Shown here one piece after another: positions 20,104 through 29,337 of a DNA stretch of 64,000 bases. The stretch comes from Echinimonas agarilytica (GTDB lineage Bacteria; Pseudomonadota; Gammaproteobacteria; Enterobacterales; Neiellaceae), in the NCBI RefSeq assembly GCF_023703465.1, contig NZ_JAMQGP010000001.1:124001-188000 (forward strand), written 5' to 3'. The notes below the pieces were generated by a model. The model was not told the DNA's origin. It did not search any database and was given only the letters and a program-made list of their open reading frames with translations. The stretch's first letter is position 1; every line of letters starts with the position of its first letter. The translations under genes and the position numbers were made by a program.

Positions 20104-20964
20104 TTGCACTATCACTTTGTCCAATTTAAGCTCGACTTTGAACATTGCCAACTCACGGTAGGTGATGAATGTGTGGCGCTTGATGAACGTTTTTTCAAAT
20201 TATTTGAGGCTTTAATCGAGGTTTACCCTGACTATTGCTCCAAAGCCGATCTGCTTCATAAAATTTGGGCCGACACTGTGGTGTCAGAGTGGTCTTTGTC
20301 CAAATTAGTATCCGATGCTCGAAAAGAGTTTTCTAAGCTTGGTTACGCACAAGAAGTCATTCAAACACTGAATGGCCGCGGATACCGGTTAGCCGCCGAT
20401 ATTGGGGCTCAACTCACACCTAACACCCCCAACTCCCCAACCTTAAAAGATTGGCTTCGGCCTAGTGCTCCGGTCGCAGCGTTATTGCTGTTATTGGCAG
20501 CCATGATTGGTGGAAGTTCCTACTTATATTATCAAACGGCCCGCCTCATCCATTCTCATGAAATGCCTACTCCAATAGTCTTTGGTGAGCCGACAGATGC
20601 GATTGGGCGCATTTTATGGGTTGACGATCACCCATTAAATAATCACCTAGAGCGCCATTACTTAGAGCAATTCAAAATCGGTGTCTACGCCTCGGTGAGC
20701 AGTGAAGATGCATTGCGTTTACTGGATATGTACCCGTATCAGGCTGTTGTATCTGATATGGGCCGCCATGGCGATCCGTTGGCTGGTATTAAATTACTCG
20801 AAGCCATGCGAGCACGAGACGATGACACACCGTTTTATGTGTACACCATTGTGACTTCGGATGAACTAGAAAAACAGCTCACGGAGTCCGGTGGGCAAGG
20901 TGTTGCGGTTGAACCTGCCGAATTGTATGACTTGATATTGCCGATATTCGAGATTGCTGATTAG
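20104..20964 (+). CDS. wHTH - transmembrane - receiver-domain protein
   Basis: 286 residues with an unusual order of parts. Residues 1-100 are an OmpR/CadC-type winged helix (LDERFFKLFEALIEVYPDYCSKADLLHKIW, LSKLVSDARKEF, LNGRGYRLA). One hydrophobic helix follows at about 121-144. Residues 167-285 look like a response-regulator receiver domain: ILWVDDHPLNN (acidic pair D174/D175), AVVSDMGRHG (phosphoacceptor position D218), then YTIVTS. The conserved Lys-Pro is replaced by Glu-Pro (270-271). If the DNA-binding part is cytoplasmic, a single crossing puts the receiver in the periplasm, where it could not meet a histidine kinase. The start is TTG 20104, chosen for AAAGGA seven bases upstream. Confidence 0.75.
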   Translation: MHYHFVQFKLDFEHCQLTVGDECVALDERFFKLFEALIEVYPDYCSKADLLHKIWADTVVSEWSLSKLVSDARKEFSKLGYAQEVIQTLNGRGYRLAADIGAQLTPNTPNSPTLKDWLRPSAPVAALLLLLAAMIGGSSYLYYQTARLIHSHEMPTPIVFGEPTDAIGRILWVDDHPLNNHLERHYLEQFKIGVYASVSSEDALRLLDMYPYQAVVSDMGRHGDPLAGIKLLEAMRARDDDTPFYVYTIVTSDELEKQLTESGGQGVAVEPAELYDLILPIFEIAD

Positions 20965-21081
20965 CTAGCGTAACTTACTGATTTCAAAATAATTCAAAAT
21001 AATTCAAATTATTTCAAAACATTTTAAGCCGCGTTAGGTTTATAAATACAGAGTCGTCGTTCGTCATGGGGTGACTCTGAA

Positions 21082-21465
21082 ATGCTGAAATTCCACCGGT
21101 TTATATTCGTGGCTGCATTCTGTGGTATGAGTCTGTTGGGATGCGACTTGCTGAACCAAGAATCGCATTCTGTGCGTGGTGTTGTAGAAGGTTTGGTTGG
21201 AGAAATGTCGGTGTCGGTTGTGACGCATGGTGAGCACTCCGGGGCCATCATGTTATTTGGAAATGGCACAGGCAACATCGAATTTGAATTGCAGCAACCC
21301 TTCTTACAAGGAAAAGGCCAGCTCTTTATAGAACAACAACCTTTTAGTCAAACATGCCAGATCTTAGTGGCTCAAGAAGGATTTCGTGTGCGCATTGTTT
21401 GCCAAACCACAAACCAATCGAGTTCTGGTGAATGCACTACCATAAAGCTGAGGCTGGCTAAATAA
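21082..21465 (+). CDS. Small lipoprotein of unknown function
   Basis: 127 residues. The lipobox SLLGC (Cys at residue 21) followed by Asp at +2 suggests a lipoprotein that, by the Asp+2 rule, could stay in the inner membrane. The mature part is beta-rich, with two Cys pairs near the end (SQTCQILV, RIVCQT, SGECTT) that could form a disulphide. No family recognised. It lies 117 bases after the wHTH-TM-receiver gene on the same strand; AT-rich direct repeats of ATTCAAAATA type lie between them, so co-transcription is uncertain. Confidence 0.6.
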   Translation: MLKFHRFIFVAAFCGMSLLGCDLLNQESHSVRGVVEGLVGEMSVSVVTHGEHSGAIMLFGNGTGNIEFELQQPFLQGKGQLFIEQQPFSQTCQILVAQEGFRVRIVCQTTNQSSSGECTTIKLRLAK

Positions 21466-21495
21466 GGCATGGCTAATCAAAGCTCAGTGCTGAAT

Positions 21496-21669
21496 TTACT
21501 GCTGTTTTTGCAAGGTCTCAATTTCTTGCCAGAGTGCTTCAGCCTCTGCGGTGAGCAGTGAGTAAGACTTGATGTCGCCTCGGCGTTGAGCCTGCATTGC
21601 GTCGGCCAGCATTGCTCGATATTTCTTTTGTTTCTTTTTGACAGGATTGGGTTTTAAAAAGCTCAACAT
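21496..21669 (-). CDS. DUF6435-like small protein
   Basis: 57 residues starting MLSFLKPNPVKKKQKKYRA, then AMQAQRRGDIKSYSLLTAEAE and a Glu/Gln-rich helix. This is the pattern of the small DUF6435 proteins found across Alteromonadales and Vibrionales: a basic N terminus followed by a helical hairpin. Function unknown. I use ATG 21669; the longer upstream reading frame does not match the family. Confidence 0.6.
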   Translation of the reverse strand: MLSFLKPNPVKKKQKKYRAMLADAMQAQRRGDIKSYSLLTAEAEALWQEIETLQKQQ

Positions 21670-22002
21670 AAGCAGTCCATAATGATTGAATAAAGAAAAG
21701 ACTCCCGGCATTTGCAAGTGGGCAAATGCCGGGCTATCCAAAGGATAGGGTTGGAATAAGTTACAGAGCATTGAAGGGCTTCAACGTTGTCCGGTTGAAT
21801 GACCCGAACAAACTCACCAGAAACAGCGTTCAAGTTGCATGGGTCACAGGGCGTAAAATGCAGGGGACTGTTCGCATCACCGCCTCACACAACTCACTCG
21901 CAGTTCTTCTTTTTGCAAGTAACATGTCTGTGTACGCAATTCCACTTCGAGTAGATCGAAGTCGAATGAATTAATGCGTTTGAATGAGCGATTGCCGTAG
22001 AT
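21670..22002. other. Intergenic stretch with a small hairpin
   Basis: About 330 bases. An open frame on the + strand (21726-21974, 82 codons) shows no convincing start signal or family resemblance. CTTCGA/TCGAAG around 21946-21962 forms a short perfect hairpin downstream of ilvY (convergent side) but without a T tract. Nothing else seen. Confidence 0.3.
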
Positions 22003-22887
22003 TTAGCTTTGGGATTTTGCAACCGCCCAAAAGGCAGCTACTTTCGGATCTTGAAGGGATCGCTTAGCGGAGCAGATCCCCACCTCGAAAGGCCCTAATA
22101 CGTGCGGCAACTCTAGTACTCGAATGCTGTTTCGAAGGGGGCTGTTTCGCAATACAGGTGCTGGAACGGGGCCAACTCCCAATCCCAGCGCTACCATAGA
22201 CACAATGGCTTCATGACCAGACACTTCGGCATGCACATTCGGCTTGAAGCCCAGCTCCTTACTCCATTTTTCAATGCGCTGCCGAGACACGCCGCGCTCG
22301 GGCAAAATATAGGGCAACGATTCCCACTTAATTAGGTCTGTCGCGATTTGTTGACTGACCTGACATGGCACAACTGGCCCGACCATTTGTAGTGGCGCAT
22401 CGCCCAATTTGTGAAAAACAAGACCGCTTGAAAGTCTGTCGGGGCGGGCTGTGATCACCACATCGGCATCGTTATTTTTTACCCAATCTAAAGCATCGGC
22501 CGGATCACCCGTGCTGAGTTTGATATCAACAGCCGGATGCTGATTTCGAAAGTGCATAAGCAAATCATATAAAAATGAATAGCTTGCTGTGACTGAACAA
22601 TAAATATGGAGCTGCCCGGTGAGCGCATCTTGGTCTTGACTGAGTTGGCTTTCTAAGTCGCGCCAATCGTGTAATACACGTTGCGCAAACAACAAGAAGC
22701 GCTGACCCGCACCGGTCAGCTGTACACGACGGTTGTCACGGCTAAACAAGGCTTCTCCAACCTCCTCTTCCAATCGTTGGATGGTTCGGCTTAAAGTAGG
22801 CGCGCTCACATGCATGGCCGTGCTGGTTTGGCCAAAATGCAGGCTAGTAGCGAGATGGCAGAACATTCTTAATGAACGGATGTCCAT
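22003..22887 (-). CDS. ilvY: LysR-family activator of ilvC
   Basis: Regulator expected to activate ilvC in response to acetolactate or acetohydroxybutyrate. The helix-turn-helix is SLRMFCHLATSLHFGQTSTAMHVSAPTLSRTIQRLEEEVG, as in IlvY, with LFSRDNRRVQLTGAG next. The effector domain includes DADVVITARPDRL and VSMVALGLGVGPVPAPVL, both IlvY-like. 294 residues is the usual length. It is divergent from ilvC with 118 bases between the two starts, the arrangement seen in enterics. Confidence 0.9.
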   Translation of the reverse strand: MDIRSLRMFCHLATSLHFGQTSTAMHVSAPTLSRTIQRLEEEVGEALFSRDNRRVQLTGAGQRFLLFAQRVLHDWRDLESQLSQDQDALTGQLHIYCSVTASYSFLYDLLMHFRNQHPAVDIKLSTGDPADALDWVKNNDADVVITARPDRLSSGLVFHKLGDAPLQMVGPVVPCQVSQQIATDLIKWESLPYILPERGVSRQRIEKWSKELGFKPNVHAEVSGHEAIVSMVALGLGVGPVPAPVLRNSPLRNSIRVLELPHVLGPFEVGICSAKRSLQDPKVAAFWAVAKSQS

Positions 22888-22907
22888 CGTAGTACTCCGT
22901 ATCTAAC

Positions 22908-22924
22908 GTTTCATATATTGAAAC
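22908..22924. promoter_or_regulatory. Candidate IlvY operator (17-bp palindrome)
   Basis: GTTTCATATATTGAAAC is a perfect inverted repeat of six-base arms around five A/T bases. It fits the LysR T-N11-A pattern and sits in the ilvY-ilvC divergent promoter region, 20 bases from the ilvY start. Confidence 0.55.
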
Positions 22925-23005
22925 ACAATCTTGAAAATATGTCATTTTACGAAACTAGTCAGGTTGCTTAAAATGGCCGAGTCGAAATTGAGGAATATTT
23001 TAAAA

Positions 23006-24490
23006 ATGGCTAATTACTTCAACACCCTAAACTTGAGACAACAATTGGCTCAGTTAGGCGTATGCCGCTTCATGAACCGCAATGAATTTGCAGATGGTTG
23101 CAACTTCCTCAAAGGAAAGAAAATTGTCATCGTAGGTTGTGGCGCACAAGGTTTGAACCAAGGTTTGAACATGCGCGACTCTGGCCTCGATGTAAGCTAC
23201 GCACTGCGTGAAGCTGCGATTAAGGAAAAGCGCCAATCTTGGCAGCAAGCAACTGACAATGGTTTTACTGTTGGTACTTATGAAGAGCTTATTCCTACCG
23301 CAGATCTCGTGTGTAACTTAACGCCAGACAAACAACACACTAATGTTGTTGAAACGGTCATGCCGTTAATGAAACAAGACGCGGCATTAGGTTACTCACA
23401 CGGCTTCAACATTGTTGAAGAAGGCATGCAAGTTCGTAAAGACTTGACCGTAGTAATGGTTGCTCCTAAGTGTCCTGGTTCAGAAGTACGCGAAGAATAT
23501 AAGCGTGGCTTTGGTGTTCCAACACTCATCGCTGTTCACCCAGAAAATGACCCTCAGGGTCACGGTGCAGACATTGCGAAAGCATGGGCTTCTGCAACCG
23601 GTGGTGACCGCGCAGGTGTATTGTCTTCATCTTTCGTAGCGGAAGTGAAGTCAGACCTAATGGGCGAGCAAACAATTCTGTGTGGCATGCTTCAAACGGG
23701 CGCAATCTTGGGCCACGAGAAGATGGTTGCTGACGGAATGGACAGCGACTACGCAGCAAAATTAATTCAGTACGGTTGGGAAACTGTCACTGAAGCGCTG
23801 AAGATTGGCGGCATCACATTGATGATGGACCGTTTAAGCAATCCAGCAAAAGTTAAAGCGTTCGACTTGGCTGAAGAGTTGAAAGGCTTAATGGCACCTT
23901 TGTTCCAAAAGCACATGGATGACATCATCTGTGGCGAGTTCTCCTCAACGATGATGGAAGACTGGGCGAACAACGATGCAAACCTATTGAAGTGGCGTGA
24001 AGAAACAGCCGAAACTAGTTTTGAAAAAGCATCAGCAACAGACGCACAAATCGACGAGCAAGAGTTCTTCGACAAAGGCATCTTGTTGGTTGCCATGATC
24101 AAAGCAGGTGTTGAGCTAGCGTTCGAAACCATGGTAGATGCAGGCATCATCGAAGAGTCTGCTTACTATGAATCGCTTCACGAAACACCATTAATCGCCA
24201 ATACCATTGCACGTCGCAAATTGTACGAGATGAACGTTGTGATTTCAGATACTGCTGAATACGGTAACTATCTGTTCTCTCACGCAGCCGTACCGTTGCT
24301 TCGCGAAAAACTCATGCCAAATCTGACAACAGAAGTGATCGGAAAAGGTGCAGAGTTCGATAGCAATAGTGTTGACAACATGCGTTTAGCTGAAGTGAAC
24401 GAAGCAATTCGTAATCACCCAATCGAAAGTGTTGGTAAAACCCTACGTGGTTATATGACTGACATGAAACGTATTGTAGAAGTTTTGTAG
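23006..24490 (+). CDS. ilvC: Ketol-acid reductoisomerase (class II)
   Basis: Second enzyme of valine and isoleucine biosynthesis: converts acetolactate or acetohydroxybutyrate to the dihydroxy acid with NADPH and Mg2+. The protein opens [20 protein letters not shown] exactly as the enterobacterial enzyme, then [25 protein letters not shown] (Rossmann motif) and [19 protein letters not shown]. It has the duplicated helical domain of class II KARI; 494 residues against 491 in E. coli. I use ATG 23006 (GAGGA 11 bases upstream); two in-frame ATGs upstream would add residues absent from the family. Confidence 0.96.
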   Translation: MANYFNTLNLRQQLAQLGVCRFMNRNEFADGCNFLKGKKIVIVGCGAQGLNQGLNMRDSGLDVSYALREAAIKEKRQSWQQATDNGFTVGTYEELIPTADLVCNLTPDKQHTNVVETVMPLMKQDAALGYSHGFNIVEEGMQVRKDLTVVMVAPKCPGSEVREEYKRGFGVPTLIAVHPENDPQGHGADIAKAWASATGGDRAGVLSSSFVAEVKSDLMGEQTILCGMLQTGAILGHEKMVADGMDSDYAAKLIQYGWETVTEALKIGGITLMMDRLSNPAKVKAFDLAEELKGLMAPLFQKHMDDIICGEFSSTMMEDWANNDANLLKWREETAETSFEKASATDAQIDEQEFFDKGILLVAMIKAGVELAFETMVDAGIIEESAYYESLHETPLIANTIARRKLYEMNVVISDTAEYGNYLFSHAAVPLLREKLMPNLTTEVIGKGAEFDSNSVDNMRLAEVNEAIRNHPIESVGKTLRGYMTDMKRIVEVL

Positions 24491-24498
24491 TGACCTGA

Positions 24499-24526
24499 CT
24501 GTCGGTAGTTTGTAGTAGTTGCCCAA
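24499..24526 (+). repeat. Direct repeat copy 1 (ilvC 3' untranslated region)
   Basis: These 28 bases recur without change at 44442-44469 in the same orientation. Weaker similarity continues through the terminator stem for about 20 more bases. The two copies bracket almost all of the accessory genes in the window. Confidence 0.8.
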
Positions 24527-24548
24527 CCTTGTGTTGGGCCTTTTTTTG
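24521..24548 (+). terminator. Rho-independent terminator of ilvC
   Basis: GCCCAAC (24521-24527) pairs with GTTGGGC (24533-24539) over a five-base loop, then C and seven T. It lies 30 bases after the ilvC stop. Confidence 0.85.
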
Positions 24549-24702
24549 CCTGAAATTTGAGATTTCCTGTTTTTACCCTCTTCGCGCGTTCTCTGGGCAT
24601 TGCCAGATCTCCTCCCCAAATTGCGTTTAGGCTTTAGCTTTCAGCGTTAGGCTCGAATAGTGGTATGCTCATTGTTCACGTTCTTTGTTGTGTATGTTGA
24701 CT

Positions 24703-25533
24703 ATGAATCTCAACTTCATCAAAAGTTTTTTGGCTATTTACGATTATCAAAGTATTACCAAAGCGGCTGAACATTTAAACATCACTCAGCCTTCGCTCAG
24801 TGCAGGCCTTAAAAACTTTGAAACCCAATTGGGCAAATCTTTGTTTCACCGTGCAGGGCGTGTGATCACGCCAACCGATGAATGTCATTACTTTGCACTA
24901 CAGTGTCGTGAAATCGTTGAAAGGCTCGATGCTGCACTCAACAATACGCCGCAAATCAAAGTGTGCTGTCCTGAATTGGTGATGCAAGTATTGCCCAATA
25001 TAGACAACGTGTACTTCATTGAAACACCCGCTATCGAATACAGTTCGCTCGACAAACTGCGCACAGGTGAAGTGGATATTATCGTTGATGATATTGCCGT
25101 TACGGACTATTCATTTGTATCCGAAGTGATTGGCAAACAAAAACTAGCCTTTGCCTGCCGCAAGGATCATCCAGATATTGGCGATGAGCTGTCACTCGAA
25201 CAGTTTGTGAATGCCGAGCATATTATGCTCAGGCTGAAAGACAAAAATGTAGGGGCGCTTGAAACCCGAACCGATGAGAGTTTTGTTCGCAATATTGTTA
25301 GAGAAGTGTCCGGGCAATCAAATTTATTACTCAATGCGCGTCACTCGAATGCAATCTGTATTGTGTGTGAGTCTATGTTTGCGCTGGCTGACGAATTGGG
25401 ACTCAAGGTCTTACCGCCACCGTTTGAGCTTCGCGATTACGAGATGAAACTCATCTATCATCGCCGTCATGCCAATAGTCAGCAGCATATTGAGGTTCGT
25501 GAGCGAATTAAACAGGTACTTATCGACCTTTAA
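24703..25533 (+). CDS. LysR-family transcriptional regulator
   Basis: The winged helix is clear (NFIKSFLAIYDYQSITKAAEHLNITQPSLSAGLKNFE, then LFHRAGRVITPTDE). The effector domain is divergent from well-known members and includes DIIVDDIAV and ALADELGLKVLPPP. ATG 24703 gives the usual LysR N terminus; ATG 24694 is possible, and neither has a strong Shine-Dalgarno. The gene lies 291 bases upstream of the alkylsulfatase-like gene on the same strand, so it may regulate it. It is the first gene after the ilvC-side direct repeat. Confidence 0.85.
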   Translation: MNLNFIKSFLAIYDYQSITKAAEHLNITQPSLSAGLKNFETQLGKSLFHRAGRVITPTDECHYFALQCREIVERLDAALNNTPQIKVCCPELVMQVLPNIDNVYFIETPAIEYSSLDKLRTGEVDIIVDDIAVTDYSFVSEVIGKQKLAFACRKDHPDIGDELSLEQFVNAEHIMLRLKDKNVGALETRTDESFVRNIVREVSGQSNLLLNARHSNAICIVCESMFALADELGLKVLPPPFELRDYEMKLIYHRRHANSQQHIEVRERIKQVLIDL

Positions 25534-25824
25534 GCACATCAACACCTGCGTGCTGTACTATTTGAACCACCCTATCTCAGTCTATAAATCATAATTAAAG
25601 GCTATTCATAATCTAATAATTAACCATAAACCCCTTATAAAAACACATTTCATAGCTTATAGCTATGAAATGTATAGTTTCTGGCCAATAGTTCGGCGTG
25701 CTTAATTTCCCTACCATAGCTCTATCAACACTGAGTCGGGGTCACTCAATAGGGCCTTGTATCTCAGTATTCATATTCAGTACATGCAGACTGAATCTCC
25801 GTATATCGGCTAGAGGGTAGGTTT

Positions 25825-27846
25825 ATGAAAAAGTCATTGATTGCGTTATCAATAATGGTGTCGTTTGGTGTTCATGCGCACACAGCTTCCGAGCGTTTAA
25901 CACACGGCGACCACAACCATTCATTTGATATGTCTGAATACAATGTGGTGAGCTCTGGAAATTATGACGCGACTAAAAATGGCGTTGAGTTCGTCAATCC
26001 ATCGTACTCAGCAGAGCAGCAAAGCTATATACCTTTGGCTGCAAATGCGTCGGATAAATTAGCAGGCTCATTCCCTGAGATTATCTGGCGTGGTGAGCCT
26101 CTTTTTACTCCGAAGTACAGTAAAGAGAACATGGAAAAAGCGATTGCTGAAGGCAAAATTCATCCTGAACTTGCCGCAATGGAAGAGGCCATGACCAACC
26201 CAGTTATTTTCAAGCTTTCGGAGCGTATGTATAACGCGTTTGGGTTTGAAGGCGCATCCATCACATTTATTCAGGGAGACGAAGGTCTTATCATTGCAGA
26301 TGCTGGCTCTACCGCTGAAACCGCAGCAGCCATGTTACAGGCCTACCGCGAAGCAACGGGTGATACTCGCGAGGTTCATACCATTTACTACACCCATCAC
26401 CACCCTGATCAATGGGCCGGTACGGAAGGGCTAGCGAGCAGAGAAGATTTTGAAGCTGGCAAGATCAATGTGATCGCGCATGCCGATTTTCAGCGCAAAA
26501 TGAACGAAGAATCGGGTGTTTACCTCAACCAGCAGTCGATTCGTACGGCCTATGCATTTGGTGCGTTTATTCAGCACGACAATGAGTATGACAAAGGCGT
26601 AAATCAAGGTGTGGGATACCCGGCAGATATTGTGATGCAATCGAAGAATAAATCTTTCTTTGCGCCAAATATCTTGGTGGATGACCTCCTTATCGTAAAA
26701 ATTGATGGTCTCACATTGGAGTTTTTTCATACCCCCGGTGAAGCGCCCGATGGCATTGGTTTATATATTCATGAAACAGGCGATATGGTGGGCGGAGACA
26801 CGATTCAAGGTGAAACCATTCCCAACCTGTACACCATTCGTGGAGCGGAATATCGGGATGGCCTAGAGTGGGCCGATTCTATCGACCGCATGCGTCGCTA
26901 TCACCCGGTGAGCTTGTCGTTACATCACGGTCGCTCGGCGGTCGGTACCGAACGTGTTGAAGATGTCATGAAAGCCTACGCTGACTCGCTTCGATACATG
27001 CAAGACCAAACCGTTCGCTTGATCAATAAAGGCTACACCATGCATGAGCTCAGTGATCGTGTGCGTTTGCCTGAAGAGCTAAAAGATCATGACTACTTGC
27101 GCCCATTACGTGGTTCAGAATATCAAAATGTTGCCAATATTTATGCGGGTAATGTGGGTTGGTTTAATGGAGATGCGAGTGAATTTGCTAAGCCCTCCCA
27201 CAAAGACATGGCAAAGCTATATGTTGACATGATGGGCGGTGCAGACAGCATTAAAATGACCGCCAAATCGCTCATTGAGCAAGAGAAATATGGCGAAGCG
27301 ATGCAAATTCTGACGCATGTTATTCGTGTTGATCATTCCGATATGGATGCCCGCGAACAAAAATCTGTTGCACTTGAGCGTTGGGGCTGGGAGCAATCAA
27401 CCCCAGGGTGGCGTCATTGGGCTCTGACTGGCGCTGCGGAGCTTCGCGGTGAGTTAGACGGCGTACTCGACACGATGAATTTCTTTGGAGATGCCAGCAA
27501 ATTTGTAGATGCACCAACCAACGACGTCATGTCATTGATTCCAACCCGTTTGATTGCAGAGCAGTTGAAATCGAATGAAAGCATCACGATCAACATGTCG
27601 GTTGATGGCAGTCGGTACTTGGTGAATGTCTCAAATCGCACCATGGCGATTGACAGTGGCTTTAGCTCAGCGCAGGCGGATTTAACGGTTGAGATGTCTA
27701 AAACCGATCTGGTTCATTTGTTCTTGGTCAAAGACATCGATGTGGTCGACTCCAGTGCAAAAGCCATAAAAGGAGATTTACGAACGCTGCAACGCTTGGT
27801 TGATTTGGTGGATACATTCTCACCCTTTTATCTACACCTTCGTTAA
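25825..27846 (+). CDS. Alkylsulfatase-like metallo-beta-lactamase protein with altered metal site
   Basis: 673 residues with a signal peptide (cleavage near VHAHT). The architecture is that of class III alkylsulfatases such as SdsA1/YjcS: metallo-beta-lactamase domain (about 135-390), helical dimerisation domain (about 400-530) and a C-terminal SCP2-like domain (545-673). Family marks are NLYTIRGAEYRD, LRLPEEL-like and NVGWFNGD. The metal motif reads HHHPDQ at 191-196, whereas the family has HxHxDH, so one zinc-ligand His is Gln. GGDT stands where the family usually has an AE-type motif, and LHHGRS replaces HHWP. A secreted hydrolase of the fold is certain; alkyl sulfate hydrolysis is not. 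AGAGGGTAGGTTT precedes the ATG. Confidence 0.75.
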   Translation: MKKSLIALSIMVSFGVHAHTASERLTHGDHNHSFDMSEYNVVSSGNYDATKNGVEFVNPSYSAEQQSYIPLAANASDKLAGSFPEIIWRGEPLFTPKYSKENMEKAIAEGKIHPELAAMEEAMTNPVIFKLSERMYNAFGFEGASITFIQGDEGLIIADAGSTAETAAAMLQAYREATGDTREVHTIYYTHHHPDQWAGTEGLASREDFEAGKINVIAHADFQRKMNEESGVYLNQQSIRTAYAFGAFIQHDNEYDKGVNQGVGYPADIVMQSKNKSFFAPNILVDDLLIVKIDGLTLEFFHTPGEAPDGIGLYIHETGDMVGGDTIQGETIPNLYTIRGAEYRDGLEWADSIDRMRRYHPVSLSLHHGRSAVGTERVEDVMKAYADSLRYMQDQTVRLINKGYTMHELSDRVRLPEELKDHDYLRPLRGSEYQNVANIYAGNVGWFNGDASEFAKPSHKDMAKLYVDMMGGADSIKMTAKSLIEQEKYGEAMQILTHVIRVDHSDMDAREQKSVALERWGWEQSTPGWRHWALTGAAELRGELDGVLDTMNFFGDASKFVDAPTNDVMSLIPTRLIAEQLKSNESITINMSVDGSRYLVNVSNRTMAIDSGFSSAQADLTVEMSKTDLVHLFLVKDIDVVDSSAKAIKGDLRTLQRLVDLVDTFSPFYLHLR

Positions 27847-27906
27847 TCAACCTGAGGCGCCTTATCAATGCTAACGCATATATAAGGCGCTATTTTTTGG
27901 AGAATT

Positions 27907-28611
27907 ATGATGAACCAGAAGATCAGTTTTTTAGCGTTTGCGGCCGTATCGGTCAATGTGTGGGCCGATGACATACAAGACATGAGCGATCCACTCGCGG
28001 TATATACACAAACAGGTATTGGTTGGACGCAAAAAGGTCTAAACCTCAAGTTAGGCCAAGCGTACGATACCGGCCACAGTGATTCGATGGCTCAGCATGT
28101 TTTAGAACTCAAAGGTTTTGCGGGCCGTGTGGGAACCGACGAACATGCAGATGGTTCGATTGACTCAATGCGATATCGTCACTTTCATGTTGATATGACA
28201 ACCGGACGAGGGTCGCAAGTCGATTTAGATTGGAATTTCGATAACGACATGGGCTCCGCATCGTATTCTATGATTCAAGCACTGCCCAAGATGGGGCGAG
28301 TTCAACTCTACCCACTTGCAGGGGTTGGGATCTCCGTGACAGACAATCAAGGCTATTCAGTGCCTGCGTCATTCGCGCTAGTCGGGATGTACGGCAAGTT
28401 AGACATTTCTGAGAGAATTTGGGTGAATTACAACCCAATGTACACCTCTCAGCTAGGCGGTGATGATGACTACAAGAATGCTTTCGGTATCAATCACGAA
28501 GCTGCCGTGAGCTATCAACTCACATCCACAAAAAACGTACGCGCGTTTTGGAATTGGGGCGAAACCATTGAAGGGACCGACTTTAGAATTGAAATGAATT
28601 TCCAGTTCTAA
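27907..28611 (+). CDS. Predicted outer-membrane beta-barrel protein, unknown family
   Basis: 234 residues with a signal peptide (cleavage near NVWADD). The mature part alternates polar and hydrophobic residues in short strands, with many Gly, Tyr and Asp, and ends in NFQF, a terminal Phe typical of outer-membrane barrels. The size suggests an eight- to ten-stranded barrel. It starts 60 bases after the alkylsulfatase-like gene with GGAG upstream, so the two are probably one operon, possibly a secreted hydrolase with its outer-membrane partner. No family recognised. Confidence 0.6.
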   Translation: MMNQKISFLAFAAVSVNVWADDIQDMSDPLAVYTQTGIGWTQKGLNLKLGQAYDTGHSDSMAQHVLELKGFAGRVGTDEHADGSIDSMRYRHFHVDMTTGRGSQVDLDWNFDNDMGSASYSMIQALPKMGRVQLYPLAGVGISVTDNQGYSVPASFALVGMYGKLDISERIWVNYNPMYTSQLGGDDDYKNAFGINHEAAVSYQLTSTKNVRAFWNWGETIEGTDFRIEMNFQF

Positions 28612-28756
28612 GGGACGAAAACTTTCGGTTGTACAGCAGGCCGAGATGAACGGGATCAGGAAGGACGATCTTAAATGCTTAGGGAATCAGCGATCAAGTC
28701 GCTAGTTTTGCTTAAACAAATCCGACGAAGTCGAATTTTACAAATATCCGGCTCTA

Positions 28757-28790
28757 AAAAAGGCTGTTTGGCCTGATATTTGGGCCTTTT
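28757..28790 (+). terminator. Possible terminator
   Basis: AAAAGGC (28758-28764) and GCCTTTT (28784-28790) can pair around a long loop that itself contains GGCC elements. It lies about 145 bases after the outer-membrane protein gene and just before the transposase remnant, so it could equally be an element end. Confidence 0.35.
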
Positions 28791-28814
28791 AAGGCTCCAT
28801 TCCATTTTTTATGA

Positions 28815-29335
28815 ACGGAGCATGTGGTCGACGCGAGCTAGGTTGGCCAGTGCGGATAACATAGCCAGTTGGTTGTCGTTTTTTTCAGCCCTTTGTATCT
28901 TGTCTTCACAAAGCCAAATTGGCATTTGATGATCCGGAATGGGTGCTCCACTTTGGCCCGAATGCGGGCTTTGAGGTATTCCATACGAATGGACACTTTG
29001 TTCTTGCGCAGATGTTTCTTAAGCGTTTTCACTTTGCCTGCCTGTTCGGCGATGAGCTAATCCACCTTGCGATGTGCAAGCTCTGAACGCTTCACCGCGC
29101 CTCGATAACCAGAATCGCCAGAGACAAACTCCTCTTCCCCATGCAGTAGATTATCCACCTGATTCAAATCGTGTTCGTGAGCAGCGGTCGTTTAAAAATG
29201 ATGGGTGAAACCGCTTTTGGCATCCACGCCAATATGGGCATTCATCCCGAAGTGCCATTGATTGCCTTTCTTCGTTTGGTGCATCTCAGGGTCACGTTGT
29301 TGCTGTTTGTTCTTGGTCGAGCTAGGCAATGTGAT
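28815..29335 (-). pseudogene. IS5-family transposase remnant
   Basis: Reading leftward, the translation gives [20 protein letters not shown] then [63 protein letters not shown] and KTRYKGLKK, the C-terminal two-thirds of a DDE transposase of the IS5 group. There are in-frame stops (TAA after THHF, TAG after AHRKVD) and a frameshift at a run of A before the last 25 codons. The 5' third is missing at the junction with the rhs fragment near 29335. It is dead, and old enough to have collected several mutations. Confidence 0.85.
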
Positions 29336-29337
29336 AA

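Noticed and set aside
21726-21974. 82-codon frame on the + strand between the DUF6435-like gene and ilvY
   Set aside because: No start signal or homology that I can see, and it partly overlaps the upstream region of the DUF6435-like gene; kept only as an intergenic note.
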